This document shows positions 7,381 to 14,663 of a stretch of DNA of 20,458 nucleotides, piece by piece (position 1 is the first letter of the stretch; every line of letters starts with the position of its first letter). This stretch comes from Streptosporangiaceae bacterium. Its GTDB lineage: Bacteria; Actinomycetota; Actinomycetes; Streptosporangiales; Streptosporangiaceae. The DNA is taken from the NCBI GenBank assembly GCA_025934635.1, contig JAICWX010000147.1, positions 1 to 20,458 of the forward strand, read 5' to 3'. The translations under genes and the position numbers were made by a program. A model generated the notes under the pieces. That model did not search any database. It was given only the letters and a program-made list of their open reading frames with translations, and had not been told where the DNA came from.

Positions 7381-8277
7381 TCAGCGGTAGTCGCCGCGCC
7401 GGCCGGCGTCGACGTCAGGCTCGTCGATCTGCTCCTTACGGACTTCCTCGTTGACCTGGTGCTCTTCGGTGACGGTCTCGGTGCCCAGCCGGACCCGCTC
7501 CACCGGCACTGCTTCCTTGTCCACCACCGGGCGCTCGGCCCGCAGCGTGACCTCGTGCTCCGCCTCGCTGATGTCGGATCCGGACCAGGCGTCTCCGGCG
7601 CTGGCGTCGGTGATGGGCTCGCGCTCGACCCGGACCTCTTCGTGGCTGACCGGGACGGTGGTGCTGACCGGCTCGGTGACCACGTACTTGCGCAGCCGGG
7701 CCCGGCCAGCCGTGACGTTTTCCGTGCCGACGTTCAGGCGTTCCTCGGAGCGTGTCATCGCGTCATCGCCGGTGAGCCCGGAAGCGTCCCGGTCGCGGGT
7801 GCCGGCCACGCCGGCTTCGTCGTACCCGGCGGTGCCGGCGCCGGGGCCGGTCCGGTCGGCGTAACGGGCGTCCCGGTCGTCGTACCCGGCGCCGGTGCCG
7901 GTCGTGCCGGTGGCATAGTCGCCGTTCCCGGGCTGGTCCGCGCCGGTGCGGGCGACGCTCGGGTCGAGGTAGTTGGCGTAGTACTGGTACAGCTCGCCCG
8001 TCTCGGATTCGGTCAGGTGGGCGTCGGCGTCGATGTTAGGGGCGTCCTTGATCATCTGCTTGGTCACGGCCAGACGCACCTCGCCCTGACTCGGCTGGGC
8101 GTTGTACAGCGGCGCGACGCTCTCCCGCATGCCGAACAGGCCGGTGCTGACGGTGATCCAGGCCGGCTGGCCGGTAGCGTCGTCGAGGTAGATCTGGCCG
8201 ATCTTGCCGACCTTCTCGCCATCGGAGTCGATGGCGGTGGAACCGATCAGGTCGGTCCACTGTCCCGGTGTCGTCAT
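7381..8277 (-). CDS. PRC-barrel and DUF2382 (YsnF/AvaK-type) domain protein
   Basis: This 298-residue soluble protein has an N-terminal PRC-barrel domain (about 6-80), with TDLIGSTAIDSDGEKVGKIG, the strand QPAWITVSTGLFG, then SVAPLYNA. A low-complexity Gly/Thr/Asp-rich linker (about 105-170) follows. The C-terminal DUF2382 domain (about 175-285) contains RSEERLNVGTENVTAGRARL, KYVVTEPVSTTVPVSHEEV and PVERVRLGTETVTEEHQVNE. Proteins with this pair of domains are common in actinobacteria and cyanobacteria and are associated with stress responses, but the molecular role is unknown. GGGAGAG just upstream of the ATG at 8277 supports the start. It is on the minus strand, downstream of the ricin-like ORF, and separated from it by two GC-rich hairpins. 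Confidence 0.92.
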   Translation of the reverse strand: MTTPGQWTDLIGSTAIDSDGEKVGKIGQIYLDDATGQPAWITVSTGLFGMRESVAPLYNAQPSQGEVRLAVTKQMIKDAPNIDADAHLTESETGELYQYYANYLDPSVARTGADQPGNGDYATGTTGTGAGYDDRDARYADRTGPGAGTAGYDEAGVAGTRDRDASGLTGDDAMTRSEERLNVGTENVTAGRARLRKYVVTEPVSTTVPVSHEEVRVEREPITDASAGDAWSGSDISEAEHEVTLRAERPVVDKEAVPVERVRLGTETVTEEHQVNEEVRKEQIDEPDVDAGRRGDYR

Positions 8278-8328
8278 GGTCTCTCCCTAAGCTTGGCGAT
8301 TTCGCCGGACCTGCTCCCGGTCCAGCGC

Positions 8329-8353
8329 GGCCGGCCCGCTACCCGGGCCGGCC
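8329..8353 (-). terminator. GC-rich hairpin upstream of the PRC-barrel gene
   Basis: GGCCGGCCCG (8329-8338) pairs perfectly with CGGGCCGGCC (8344-8353) across a 5-nt loop. On the minus strand it follows the stop of the ricin-like ORF and precedes the PRC-barrel gene start. It would separate the two transcripts. Confidence 0.5.
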
Positions 8354-8363
8354 GGCCATAAAC

Positions 8364-8393
8364 AGGCCGGCGCCGCCCAGGGGACGCCGGCCT
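8364..8393 (-). terminator. Second hairpin directly after the ricin-like ORF
   Basis: AGGCCGGCG (8364-8372) pairs with CGCCGGCCT (8385-8393) across a 12-nt loop. It starts 5 nt beyond the stop codon of the minus-strand ricin-like ORF (8398-8400). Together with 8329-8353 it forms a tandem terminator. Confidence 0.55.
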
Positions 8394-8397
8394 CGTG

Positions 8398-8682
8398 CTA
8401 GCCGAGCCGGAAGACCCGGCCGGCGCTGCCGTCGCACGGCTCCATCACCAGGCGGGTGTTGTTATTGCTGGTCAGGTTGCTGGCGGCGACGCAGTTGTCG
8501 TAGGTGTAGCCGACCGGCCACGGGAAGATCTCGAAGTTCGGGCCGGCGGCGCTGCCCACGCCGTGCAGCTCCCACCAGATCTGGCCGGTGGTCGTCGTCC
8601 GGTTGCAGGTGTCCATGGTCAGCGGCCGGCCGGCCAGCAGGTTCTGGGCGAGCACCCCCGCCAGCCTCGTTACTCGTCTCAT
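8398..8682 (-). CDS. Short ricin-lectin-like ORF, possibly a deletion remnant
   Basis: This 94-residue ORF contains ricin-B-lectin-like or secreted-protein features: QNLLAGRPLTMDTC, GQIWWELHG and NNNTRLVMEPCDGSAGRVFRLG, with three cysteines. The first 12 residues (MRRVTRLAGVLA) look like the beginning of a secretion signal. There is no complete hydrophobic core or cleavage site before lectin-like sequence begins at QNLL. AGGGG precedes the ATG at 8682 with normal spacing, and an in-frame TAG lies four codons upstream, so the start is well bounded. The family call rests on motif resemblance only. It could be a secreted-lectin gene that lost its signal-peptide core and first lectin repeat by an in-frame deletion. 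It lies 50 nt downstream of the TetR gene on the same strand. Confidence 0.55.
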   Translation of the reverse strand: MRRVTRLAGVLAQNLLAGRPLTMDTCNRTTTTGQIWWELHGVGSAAGPNFEIFPWPVGYTYDNCVAASNLTSNNNTRLVMEPCDGSAGRVFRLG

Positions 8683-8732
8683 CTCGCGCCCCTAAGGGAT
8701 CTGGCCGCTGGAATGCCGCCCCGGATGCTCCA

Positions 8733-9515
8733 TCAATGCCGTTGGCGCACCCCATCCGGCGAGCCGACGAGGGCGGCGATGCCGTCCAGGATGCGGTCCA
8801 GGCCGAAGATGAACTCGTCGTCGGGATCGTCGGCCTGGTCGAACACGCCGGCCGCGATGAACGCGGTGAGCGCCGGGAACCGCCGCGGGTCGGTGAGCTG
8901 CCCCAGCATGCGCGGGTAGGAGGCCATCCACTCGTCGTAGCCGAGGCCGGAAGCCAGCACCGCGGCCGTGATGTCCGCCTCGGTGGCGGCCAGGTTCCGC
9001 ACGTAGCCGGACAGCAGCATGATCACCGAGGCCTTGCGCGCCTCGGTCAGGCCGGTGCCGGCCATGCAGGCCAGCGCGTCCTCGAACCAGGCGATCTCGC
9101 GCGGCAAGATCGGCAGCCCGCTGATCGGGATGCGCACCACCCAGGGATGGCGCCGGGCCCCGGCCCGCATCGACCAGGCCCACCGGGACAGCCCGTCCCG
9201 CCAGGTCTCGCCGGGGGCCAGCGGCCCGGGGGAGTCGCCCCAGGCGGCGTCCACCATCAGCCGGCGCAGTTCCTCCTTCGACGACACGTGCCGGTAGAGC
9301 GACATCGGGGCGGCGCCGAGCGCGGTAGCCACCCGCCCCATGGACACCGCGTCCAGCCCTTCGGAATCGGCCACCCCCACCGCCGCGTCGACGATCCGGG
9401 CCTGGCTCAGGGACGGCTTCGGCCCCTTGTGCGACCGTTCCCGTACCCCCCAGGCCGCCGCCACCTCGGCCGGGATCCCGGCCGATTCCGTGGTCTCAAC
9501 GCTGCGAGCTGCCAT
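8733..9515 (-). CDS. TetR/AcrR-family repressor with a TetR_C-type domain
   Basis: This is a ligand-responsive repressor of 260 residues. The N-terminal HTH (about 36-95) reads LSQARIVDAAVGVADSEGLDAVSM, GRVATALGAAPMSLYRHVSSKEEL. The long C-terminal ligand and dimer domain (PWVVRIPISGLPILPREIAWFEDAL onward) resembles the TetR_C class found beside drug exporters. I chose ATG at 9515 because GGGAGG precedes it. An upstream in-frame ATG at 9548 lacks a Shine-Dalgarno and would give 271 residues. The gene is divergent from a DrrA-type ATPase gene, with a nested palindrome between them, so it very likely represses that exporter and itself. The inducer is unknown. Confidence 0.92.
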   Translation of the reverse strand: MAARSVETTESAGIPAEVAAAWGVRERSHKGPKPSLSQARIVDAAVGVADSEGLDAVSMGRVATALGAAPMSLYRHVSSKEELRRLMVDAAWGDSPGPLAPGETWRDGLSRWAWSMRAGARRHPWVVRIPISGLPILPREIAWFEDALACMAGTGLTEARKASVIMLLSGYVRNLAATEADITAAVLASGLGYDEWMASYPRMLGQLTDPRRFPALTAFIAAGVFDQADDPDDEFIFGLDRILDGIAALVGSPDGVRQRH

Positions 9516-9555
9516 TTCCCCATCCTCCCGGATCCCGGTTGACATCATCTTAGTA

Positions 9556-9595
9556 CTGCGTATAGCTTACGCATATCAGCGTATGACATACGCAG
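9556..9595. promoter_or_regulatory. Nested palindromic operator between the TetR gene and the exporter
   Basis: Two TetR-style sites are visible. TGCGTA-N5-TACGCA lies at 9557-9573, and GCGTAT-GAC-ATACGC lies at 9579-9593. The outer ends CTGCGTAT (9556-9563) and ATACGCAG (9588-9595) are also perfect inverted repeats, so four GCGTA/TACGC half-sites alternate over 40 bp. The block lies in the short divergent intergenic region and overlaps where promoters for both genes must be. Binding by the adjacent TetR protein is the natural inference. Confidence 0.8.
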
Positions 9596-9610
9596 AAAGG
9601 ACGGAAGAGC

Positions 9611-10609
9611 ATGATCGGGCAAAAGGGAGCCAGCGCTAGCCAGGCCAGCGCTAACCAAGGGAGCGCTAGCCAGGCGAGCGCCGGCCTGGCCATCGAGGCC
9701 AGCGGGCTGGCCAAGTCCTACCAGGACGTGCACGTGCTGTCCGGCGTCGACCTGCGGGTCCCGTCCGGCACCGTGTTCGCCCTGCTCGGACCGAACGGGG
9801 CAGGCAAGACCACCACCGTCCGCATCCTCGCCACCCTGGTCCAGGCGGACGGCGGCCAGGCCCGCGTGGCCGGTTTCGACGTCGGCCGGGACCGGTCGCG
9901 AGTCCGCCGGAAGATCAGCCTCACCGGCCAGTTCGCCGCGCTGGACGAGGTGCAGACCGGGACCGAGAACCTGCGCATGATGGGCCGCCTGTCCGGCCTG
10001 TCCCGGACAAAAGCCCGGCAGCGGGCCGATGAGCTGCTCGGCCAGTTCGACCTGACCAAGGCGGCCGGCCGCCGGGTCGCCACCTACTCCGGCGGGATGC
10101 GCCGCCGCCTCGACATCGCCGCCAGCCTGGTCGCCCGGCCGTCGGTGATCTTCCTGGACGAGCCGTCGACCGGCCTGGACCCGCAGAGCCGGCTGGCCAT
10201 GTGGCGGGTGATCGAGGGCCTGGCCGAATCGGGAGTGACGATCTTCCTCACCACCCAGTACCTGGAGGAGGCCGAACGGCTGGCCGACCGGATCGCCGTC
10301 CTCGACGCGGGCCAGATCATCGCCGAGGGCACCGCGGCCGAGCTCAAGCGCAAGGTCGCCGCCCAGCGGCTGGACATCACCGGCGCCAGCCGGGCCGCCT
10401 TCGATCAACTGGTCCGCCATTTCAGCGGCCTCCTGGTCCACCAGGACGACGGGAGCCTGACCGTGGGCGTGCCCACCGAGGGCGACGCGGCCGAGATCCG
10501 GGCGCTGCTCGACGCGGCCGACCCCGGCCGCGACCTGATCGCCGACTTCACCGTCCACCGGGCCACCCTGGACGACGTTTTCCTCACCCTGACCGGCCAC
10601 GCCAAATAA
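9611..10609 (+). CDS. DrrA-type ABC exporter ATP-binding protein
   Basis: This 332-residue nucleotide-binding subunit belongs to the daunorubicin-resistance (DrrA) class and powers efflux with the ABC-2 permease that follows. Walker A is GPNGAGKT (60-67), the Q-loop includes Q107, the signature is YSGGM (159-163) and Walker B is VIFLDEP (179-185). The segment TTQYLEEAERLAD (about 214-226), with Gln instead of the usual switch His, is typical of DrrA proteins. The C-terminal DrrA-like extension ends in HRATLDDVFLTLTG. The first ~26 residues are unusual: they are four 5-residue repeats (ASASQ, ASANQ, GSASQ, ASAGL) and lie outside the ABC fold. The gene is divergent from, and probably repressed by, the TetR-family regulator. 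Substrate is unknown. Confidence 0.94.
   Translation: MIGQKGASASQASANQGSASQASAGLAIEASGLAKSYQDVHVLSGVDLRVPSGTVFALLGPNGAGKTTTVRILATLVQADGGQARVAGFDVGRDRSRVRRKISLTGQFAALDEVQTGTENLRMMGRLSGLSRTKARQRADELLGQFDLTKAAGRRVATYSGGMRRRLDIAASLVARPSVIFLDEPSTGLDPQSRLAMWRVIEGLAESGVTIFLTTQYLEEAERLADRIAVLDAGQIIAEGTAAELKRKVAAQRLDITGASRAAFDQLVRHFSGLLVHQDDGSLTVGVPTEGDAAEIRALLDAADPGRDLIADFTVHRATLDDVFLTLTGHAK
9629..9688 (+). repeat. Four 15-nt tandem units at the start of the ABC ATPase gene
   Basis: Units begin at 9629, 9644, 9659 and 9674. The first three share the core AGCGCTARCCA and the fourth is degenerate. Each keeps the reading frame and codes for an Ala/Ser-rich pentapeptide. The core contains the palindromes AGCGCT and GCTAGC. 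A related sequence, CCAGCGCCAGCTAGCCAA, recurs right after the gene at 10610-10627. Confidence 0.8.
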
Positions 10610-10653
10610 CCAGCGCCAGCTAGCCAACGCGACGTAACGAAGGAGAAACTGAA

Positions 10654-11397
10654 ATGTCTGACGCCCTGATCATGGCCGGACGCAGCCTGCGGCTGTCCGC
10701 CCGCAGCCCCGAGGCCCTGCTGACCGCGCTGATGCTGCCGGTCATGCTGATGGTGGTGTTCGTGTACCTGTTCGGCGGGGCGGTGAGCATCGGCACCCAC
10801 TATGTCGACTACGTGGCGCCCGGCGTGCTGCTGCTGTGCGCGGTAACCGGCGCCTCCACCACCGCGGTGACCGTCTGCCAGGATATGGCGGGCGGCATCA
10901 TCGACCGGTTCCGGTCGCTGGACGTGTCCGGCCCGGCGGTGCTGGCCGGGCACGTGACCGCCAGCCTGCTGCGCAACTTCGTCTCGACGCTGCTGGTCAT
11001 CGCGGTCGCGTTCGGCATCGGGTTCCGGCCGCACGCGTCGGTGGCCGACTTCGCCGCCGCGCTCGGCATCCTGCTGCTGTTCGTGGCGGCGGCCTCGTGG
11101 TTCGCGGCCGCGTTCGGCCTGCTGGTCCGGGCGCCGGAGGCGGCCAACTCGGCCATGTTCTTCCTGATGTTCTTCACCTACGCCAGCAGCGCCTTCGTGC
11201 CGGTCCGGACCATGCCGACCTGGCTGCGCGGGTTCGCCAGCCACCAGCCCGCCACCCCGGTGACCGAGACCATTCGCGGCCTGCTCCTCGGCCACTCGGC
11301 CCCGCTGCCGCTGGGTACCGCGCTGGCCTGGTGCATCGGCATCGGCGTGGTCTCGATGGGCCTGGCCGCCATCTTGTTCCGCCGCCGCACCGGCTGA
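10654..11397 (+). CDS. ABC-2 type (DrrB-like) exporter permease
   Basis: This 247-residue integral membrane protein is the transmembrane partner of the upstream DrrA-type ATPase. It has about six hydrophobic segments (around 22-41, 52-70, 104-124, 131-158, 166-186 and 220-242). It has DrrB/ABC-2 features such as the cytoplasmic stretch VCQDMAGGIIDRFRSLDVSGPAVLAGH and the late motif HQPATPVTETIRGLLLG. A good AAGGAGA Shine-Dalgarno precedes the ATG at 10654. It is 44 nt downstream of the ATPase gene and clearly in one operon with it, under the shared TetR operator. The likely role is export of a hydrophobic drug or metabolite. Confidence 0.93.
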   Translation: MSDALIMAGRSLRLSARSPEALLTALMLPVMLMVVFVYLFGGAVSIGTHYVDYVAPGVLLLCAVTGASTTAVTVCQDMAGGIIDRFRSLDVSGPAVLAGHVTASLLRNFVSTLLVIAVAFGIGFRPHASVADFAAALGILLLFVAAASWFAAAFGLLVRAPEAANSAMFFLMFFTYASSAFVPVRTMPTWLRGFASHQPATPVTETIRGLLLGHSAPLPLGTALAWCIGIGVVSMGLAAILFRRRTG

Positions 11398-11442
11398 GCC
11401 CAGAGCTTGACGATCAAGGTCCCGGCAATGAAAGGTGTGGGC

Positions 11443-12804
11443 ATGAGCGAGGGGCTAGCCGAAGTACTGGCCGCGCGTCTGCACCAGCTATGGGGAACCC
11501 GCGTCGAGATCACCGGACTGACGCAGCTATCCGGCGGCGCCAGCCGGGAAGCCTGGGACATCGAGGCCCACCCGGACGGCCGCCCGGCTAGCCATCTCAT
11601 CCTCCTCCGCAACGCGGCCGACCGGGCCGCCACCGGAGAGAAGAACATCGAAACCGAGGCCGCCGCGATGATCGTGGCGCGCCAGGCCGGGGTGCCCGCC
11701 CCCGAACTGCACGACCACGGGGACGGCGCCCTCGGCCACGCCTACCTGCTGATGGAACGCCTGGACGGCGAGACGATCCCCAGGCGGCTGCTCCGGGACG
11801 ACATCTACGCCCAGGCCCGTCCCGGCCTCGCCCGCCGCTTCGGCGAGGTCCTGGCCCGCATCCACCAGGTCGATCCGGGCGCGATCCCCGGGCTCCCGCC
11901 GGTCGACGCCCTCGGCCAGCTGAAGGAGCTGTACCAGGCGTTCGCCGAGCCCCGGCCCGCCCTGGAGATCGGCCTGCGCTGGCTCGACGAGCACCAGCCC
12001 GCGCCGGTCAGGGACACCCTGGTGCACGGCGACTTCCGCACCGGCAACCTGATGATCGGCGCGAATGGCCTCACCGGGGTGCTCGACTGGGAACTCACCC
12101 ACCGCGGCGACCCCCGGCAGGACCTGGGCTGGCTGTGCACCAAGGCCTGGCGGTTCGGCTCGCCGAAGCCCGTAGGCGGCTTCGGCGCAAGAGACGAGCT
12201 GCTGGCGGGCTACGCGGACGGCGGCGGTACCCCGCCCGACGAGGAGACCCAGCGCTGGTGGGAGCTGTACGGCACCATCCGCTGGGGCCTGCTGTGCCGC
12301 CGCCAGGCCGAACGGTACCTAGCCGAAGCCGAGCCGTCGATCGAGCTCGCGGTCCTCGGCCGCCGCGTCTGCGAGCAGGAGTGGGACATCCTGCTCGCGC
12401 TGGGGTACGCCGCCCCGGTCACGATCGCAGACCCGCTGGACGAAAGCGCGGAAGCCAGGCCCGTTCGGCCTCATGATCGTCCGTACGGCCCGGAGCTGCT
12501 CCGGGCGGTCCGCGGGTTCCTCACGGCCGAGGCCGGCCCGGGTGCCCGCCTGCGGTTCCTGACCCGGGTCGCGGCCAACGCGCTGAAGATCGCCGAACGT
12601 GAGGCGCTGCTCGGCGCCGCGCACGAGCAGCGCCACCAGCAGCGGCTCGCCGCCCTCGGCGTCAGCGACGACGCCGCGCTGTGCGCCGCCATCAAGGACG
12701 GGTCCCTGGACGACCGTTTCGGCGACGTAACCAAAGCGGTCCGCGACCTGACCGTCGACAAGCTCACCGTCGCCAACCCCCGTCACCTGGCCATCCCCGG
12801 ATAA
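11443..12804 (+). CDS. APH-fold kinase fused to a DUF6285/LvaB-like domain
   Basis: This 453-residue protein joins two parts. Residues 1-330 form an aminoglycoside-phosphotransferase-type kinase: the G-rich start LSGGASREAWDIE, the catalytic loop HGDFRTGN (195-202, base D197) and the metal-binding LDWE (214-217, D215). GDPRQDLGWLCTKAWR is typical of the ACAD10/11-type acyl-CoA kinases rather than of antibiotic kinases. Residues 345-450 (RPYGPELLRAVRGFL, FLTRVAANALKIAERE, DLTVDKLTVANPRHL) resemble the small DUF6285 proteins that usually form a separate gene next to such kinases. In the Pseudomonas LvaA/LvaB/LvaC route, the kinase plus a small partner phosphorylate the 4-hydroxyl of acyl-CoA. 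I therefore infer an acyl-CoA 4-hydroxyl kinase, not drug resistance. Start choice: AAAGGTG lies 5 nt before ATG 11443; ATG 11428 and TTG 11407 are alternatives. Confidence 0.85.
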   Translation: MSEGLAEVLAARLHQLWGTRVEITGLTQLSGGASREAWDIEAHPDGRPASHLILLRNAADRAATGEKNIETEAAAMIVARQAGVPAPELHDHGDGALGHAYLLMERLDGETIPRRLLRDDIYAQARPGLARRFGEVLARIHQVDPGAIPGLPPVDALGQLKELYQAFAEPRPALEIGLRWLDEHQPAPVRDTLVHGDFRTGNLMIGANGLTGVLDWELTHRGDPRQDLGWLCTKAWRFGSPKPVGGFGARDELLAGYADGGGTPPDEETQRWWELYGTIRWGLLCRRQAERYLAEAEPSIELAVLGRRVCEQEWDILLALGYAAPVTIADPLDESAEARPVRPHDRPYGPELLRAVRGFLTAEAGPGARLRFLTRVAANALKIAEREALLGAAHEQRHQQRLAALGVSDDAALCAAIKDGSLDDRFGDVTKAVRDLTVDKLTVANPRHLAIPG

Positions 12805-12815
12805 GGAAGCTAACA

Positions 12816-14084
12816 GTGGACTTCGCCCTGCCCGCGGACCTGAAGGCGTACCTGGACGAGCTCGACGAGTTCATCGCCCGGGAGATAAAGCCCCTCGAGG
12901 AACAGGACGACAACATCCGGTTCTTCGATCACCGCCGGGAGGACGCCAGGACCGACTGGGACCGCGGCGGCCTGCCCAGCCGCGAGTGGGAGGCGCTGCT
13001 GGCCGAATCGCGCCGAAGGGCCGACGCGGCCGGCCACTACCGGTACGCGTTCCCCCAGGAGTACGGCGGCCGGGACGGCACCAACCTGGGCATGGCGGTC
13101 ATCCGCGAGCACCTGGCCAGCCAGGGCCTCGGCCTGCACTGCGACCTGCAGAACGAGCACGCGATCGTGGGCAACAACGTCGGCCTGCTGCTGATGCTGC
13201 ACTACGGCAGCGCCGAGCAGAAAAAAGAATGGGTCGACGACCTGGCCGCCGGTAAAAAAGGCTTCGCGTTCGGCATCACCGAGCCCGCCCACGGCAGCGA
13301 CGCCACCTTCATGGAGACAACCGCGGTCCGCGACGGCGACGACTGGGTGATCAACGGCGAGAAGACCTGGAACACCGGCATCCACACCGCCTCGCACGAC
13401 CTGGTCTTCGCCCGCACCAGCGGCGAACCCGGCAGCGGCCACGGCATCACCGGCTTCCTGGTCCCGGTCAGCACGCCGGGGTTCAAGGTCGAGGAGTACC
13501 TGTGGACCTTCAACATGCCCACCGACCACGCGCACGTCTCCTTCACCGACGTCAAAGTGCCTGACAGCGCGATCCTCGGCACCGAGGGCCGCGGCCTGCA
13601 GCTCGTCCAGCACTTCTTCAACGAGAACCGGATCCGCCAGGCCGCCTCCAGCCTGGGCGCCGCCCAGTTCTGCATCAACCGCTCGGTGGCGTACGCGAAG
13701 GAACGCAAGCCGTTCGGCAAGCCGCTGGCCAGCAACCAGGCCATCCAGTTCCCGCTGGTCGAGCTGCAGACGCAGGCCGCGATGCTGCGCGCGCTCATCC
13801 GCGAGACGGCCTGGAGCATGGACACCTACGGGCCGCTGACCCAGGCGGACAAGGTCTCCATGTGCAACTACGTGGCCAACCGGCTGTGCTGCGAGGCGGC
13901 CGACCGGGCCATGCAGGTGCACGGCGGCCTGGGCTACTCGCGGCACCAGCCGTTCGAGCACATCTACCGGCACCACCGCCGGTACCGCATCACCGAGGGC
14001 GCCGAGGAGATCCAGCTGCGGCGGGTGGCGGGCTACCTGTTCGGCTTCATCAAGGCCGACACGCTCAAGGGCGTCACCGGCTGA
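12816..14084 (+). CDS. Acyl-CoA dehydrogenase family flavoenzyme (LvaC/ACAD11-type context)
   Basis: This 422-residue FAD enzyme has the ACAD fold: an N-terminal helical domain, a middle beta domain with FGITEPAHGSDATFMETTA (152-170) and the flavin-contact stretch WVINGEKTWNTGIH, then a C-terminal helical domain with KPFGKPLASNQAIQF and MQVHGGLGYS. The expected catalytic base is present as E394 in RITEGAEEIQ. The GTG at 12816 has AAGGAAG at 12803-12809, and the gene begins 11 nt after the kinase-DUF6285 stop, so the two are co-transcribed. In LvaC and human ACAD11 the partner enzyme processes the 4-phosphoacyl-CoA. The same is inferred here, but ordinary alpha,beta-dehydrogenation of another acyl-CoA remains possible because the classical Glu is kept. 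The stop lies inside a 17-nt tandem repeat. Confidence 0.9.
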   Translation: MDFALPADLKAYLDELDEFIAREIKPLEEQDDNIRFFDHRREDARTDWDRGGLPSREWEALLAESRRRADAAGHYRYAFPQEYGGRDGTNLGMAVIREHLASQGLGLHCDLQNEHAIVGNNVGLLLMLHYGSAEQKKEWVDDLAAGKKGFAFGITEPAHGSDATFMETTAVRDGDDWVINGEKTWNTGIHTASHDLVFARTSGEPGSGHGITGFLVPVSTPGFKVEEYLWTFNMPTDHAHVSFTDVKVPDSAILGTEGRGLQLVQHFFNENRIRQAASSLGAAQFCINRSVAYAKERKPFGKPLASNQAIQFPLVELQTQAAMLRALIRETAWSMDTYGPLTQADKVSMCNYVANRLCCEAADRAMQVHGGLGYSRHQPFEHIYRHHRRYRITEGAEEIQLRRVAGYLFGFIKADTLKGVTG

Positions 14085-14118
14085 ACAGTGTCACCGGCTG
14101 AACAGTGTCACCGGCTGA
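14073..14118 (+). repeat. 17-nt tandem repeat spanning two convergent stop codons
   Basis: GTCACCGGCTGAACAGT occurs perfectly at 14073-14089 and 14090-14106, then partially (12 nt) at 14107-14118. The plus-strand stop TGA of the acyl-CoA dehydrogenase gene (14082-14084) is in the first unit. The minus-strand stop of the deacylase gene (TCA at 14108-14110) is in the third. Confidence 0.9.
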
Positions 14119-14584
14119 TGGGGGCTACCGTCGCGCCCGCCGCCTTCACCAGGTCGGCGGGCGCCAGCTCGATCTCAAGCCCGCGCCGCCCGGCGCTGCA
14201 GAACACCGTGTCGAACCGCAGCGCGGACTCGTCCACCACGACGGAGAGCCGCTTGCGCTGGCCGACCGGGGAGATGCCGCCGGCCACGTACCCGGTGGCC
14301 CGCTCGGCCGCCGTCACCTGCGCCATCGCCGCCTTCTTGCCGCCGCAGGCGGCCGCCAGCGCCTTGAGGTCGAGCTGCCCCTCGACCGGCACCACCCCGG
14401 TCACCAGCGCCCCGTCCACCTCGGCCACCAGGGTCTTGAACACGCGCGCCGGTACGACGCCGAGCGCCTCACTGGCCTCGCGGCCGTAGGACTCGGCCCG
14501 CGGGTCGTGGGCGTACTCGTGCACCGTGTACGCCACCTGAGCCCGGTCAAGCGCCGCCGTCGCCGTCGTCCCGCGTCCTGCCAC
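14108..14584 (-). CDS. YbaK/EbsC-type aminoacyl-tRNA deacylase
   Basis: This 158-residue protein belongs to the YbaK/ProX editing family, which hydrolyses mischarged tRNA, classically Cys-tRNA(Pro). It has the conserved FKTLV with K50 (the E. coli YbaK K46 position), the loop GYVAGGISPVGQRKRL (99-113) and FDTVFCSAGRRGLEIELAPADLV near the end. The length matches the family. I chose GTG at 14584, with TAAGGTG at proper distance. The longer frame to ATG 14653 would add 23 residues with no homologous look and run to 10 nt from the divergent gene. It is convergent with the acyl-CoA dehydrogenase gene and ends within the 17-nt repeat. Exact tRNA specificity is uncertain. Confidence 0.92.
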   Translation of the reverse strand: MAGRGTTATAALDRAQVAYTVHEYAHDPRAESYGREASEALGVVPARVFKTLVAEVDGALVTGVVPVEGQLDLKALAAACGGKKAAMAQVTAAERATGYVAGGISPVGQRKRLSVVVDESALRFDTVFCSAGRRGLEIELAPADLVKAAGATVAPISR

Positions 14585-14663
14585 GACCGGCACCTTACGG
14601 CATGGCGAGCCAGGCGCGAAAACCATTAGGCGCCCCGCGCGCGACGTCCCCATAGTTGGGGAT

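Noticed and set aside
11443..12804. Reading the APH-fold protein as an aminoglycoside-resistance kinase
   Set aside because: The family motifs alone would allow it. The fused DUF6285-like domain and the adjoining acyl-CoA dehydrogenase gene match acyl-CoA kinase loci instead.
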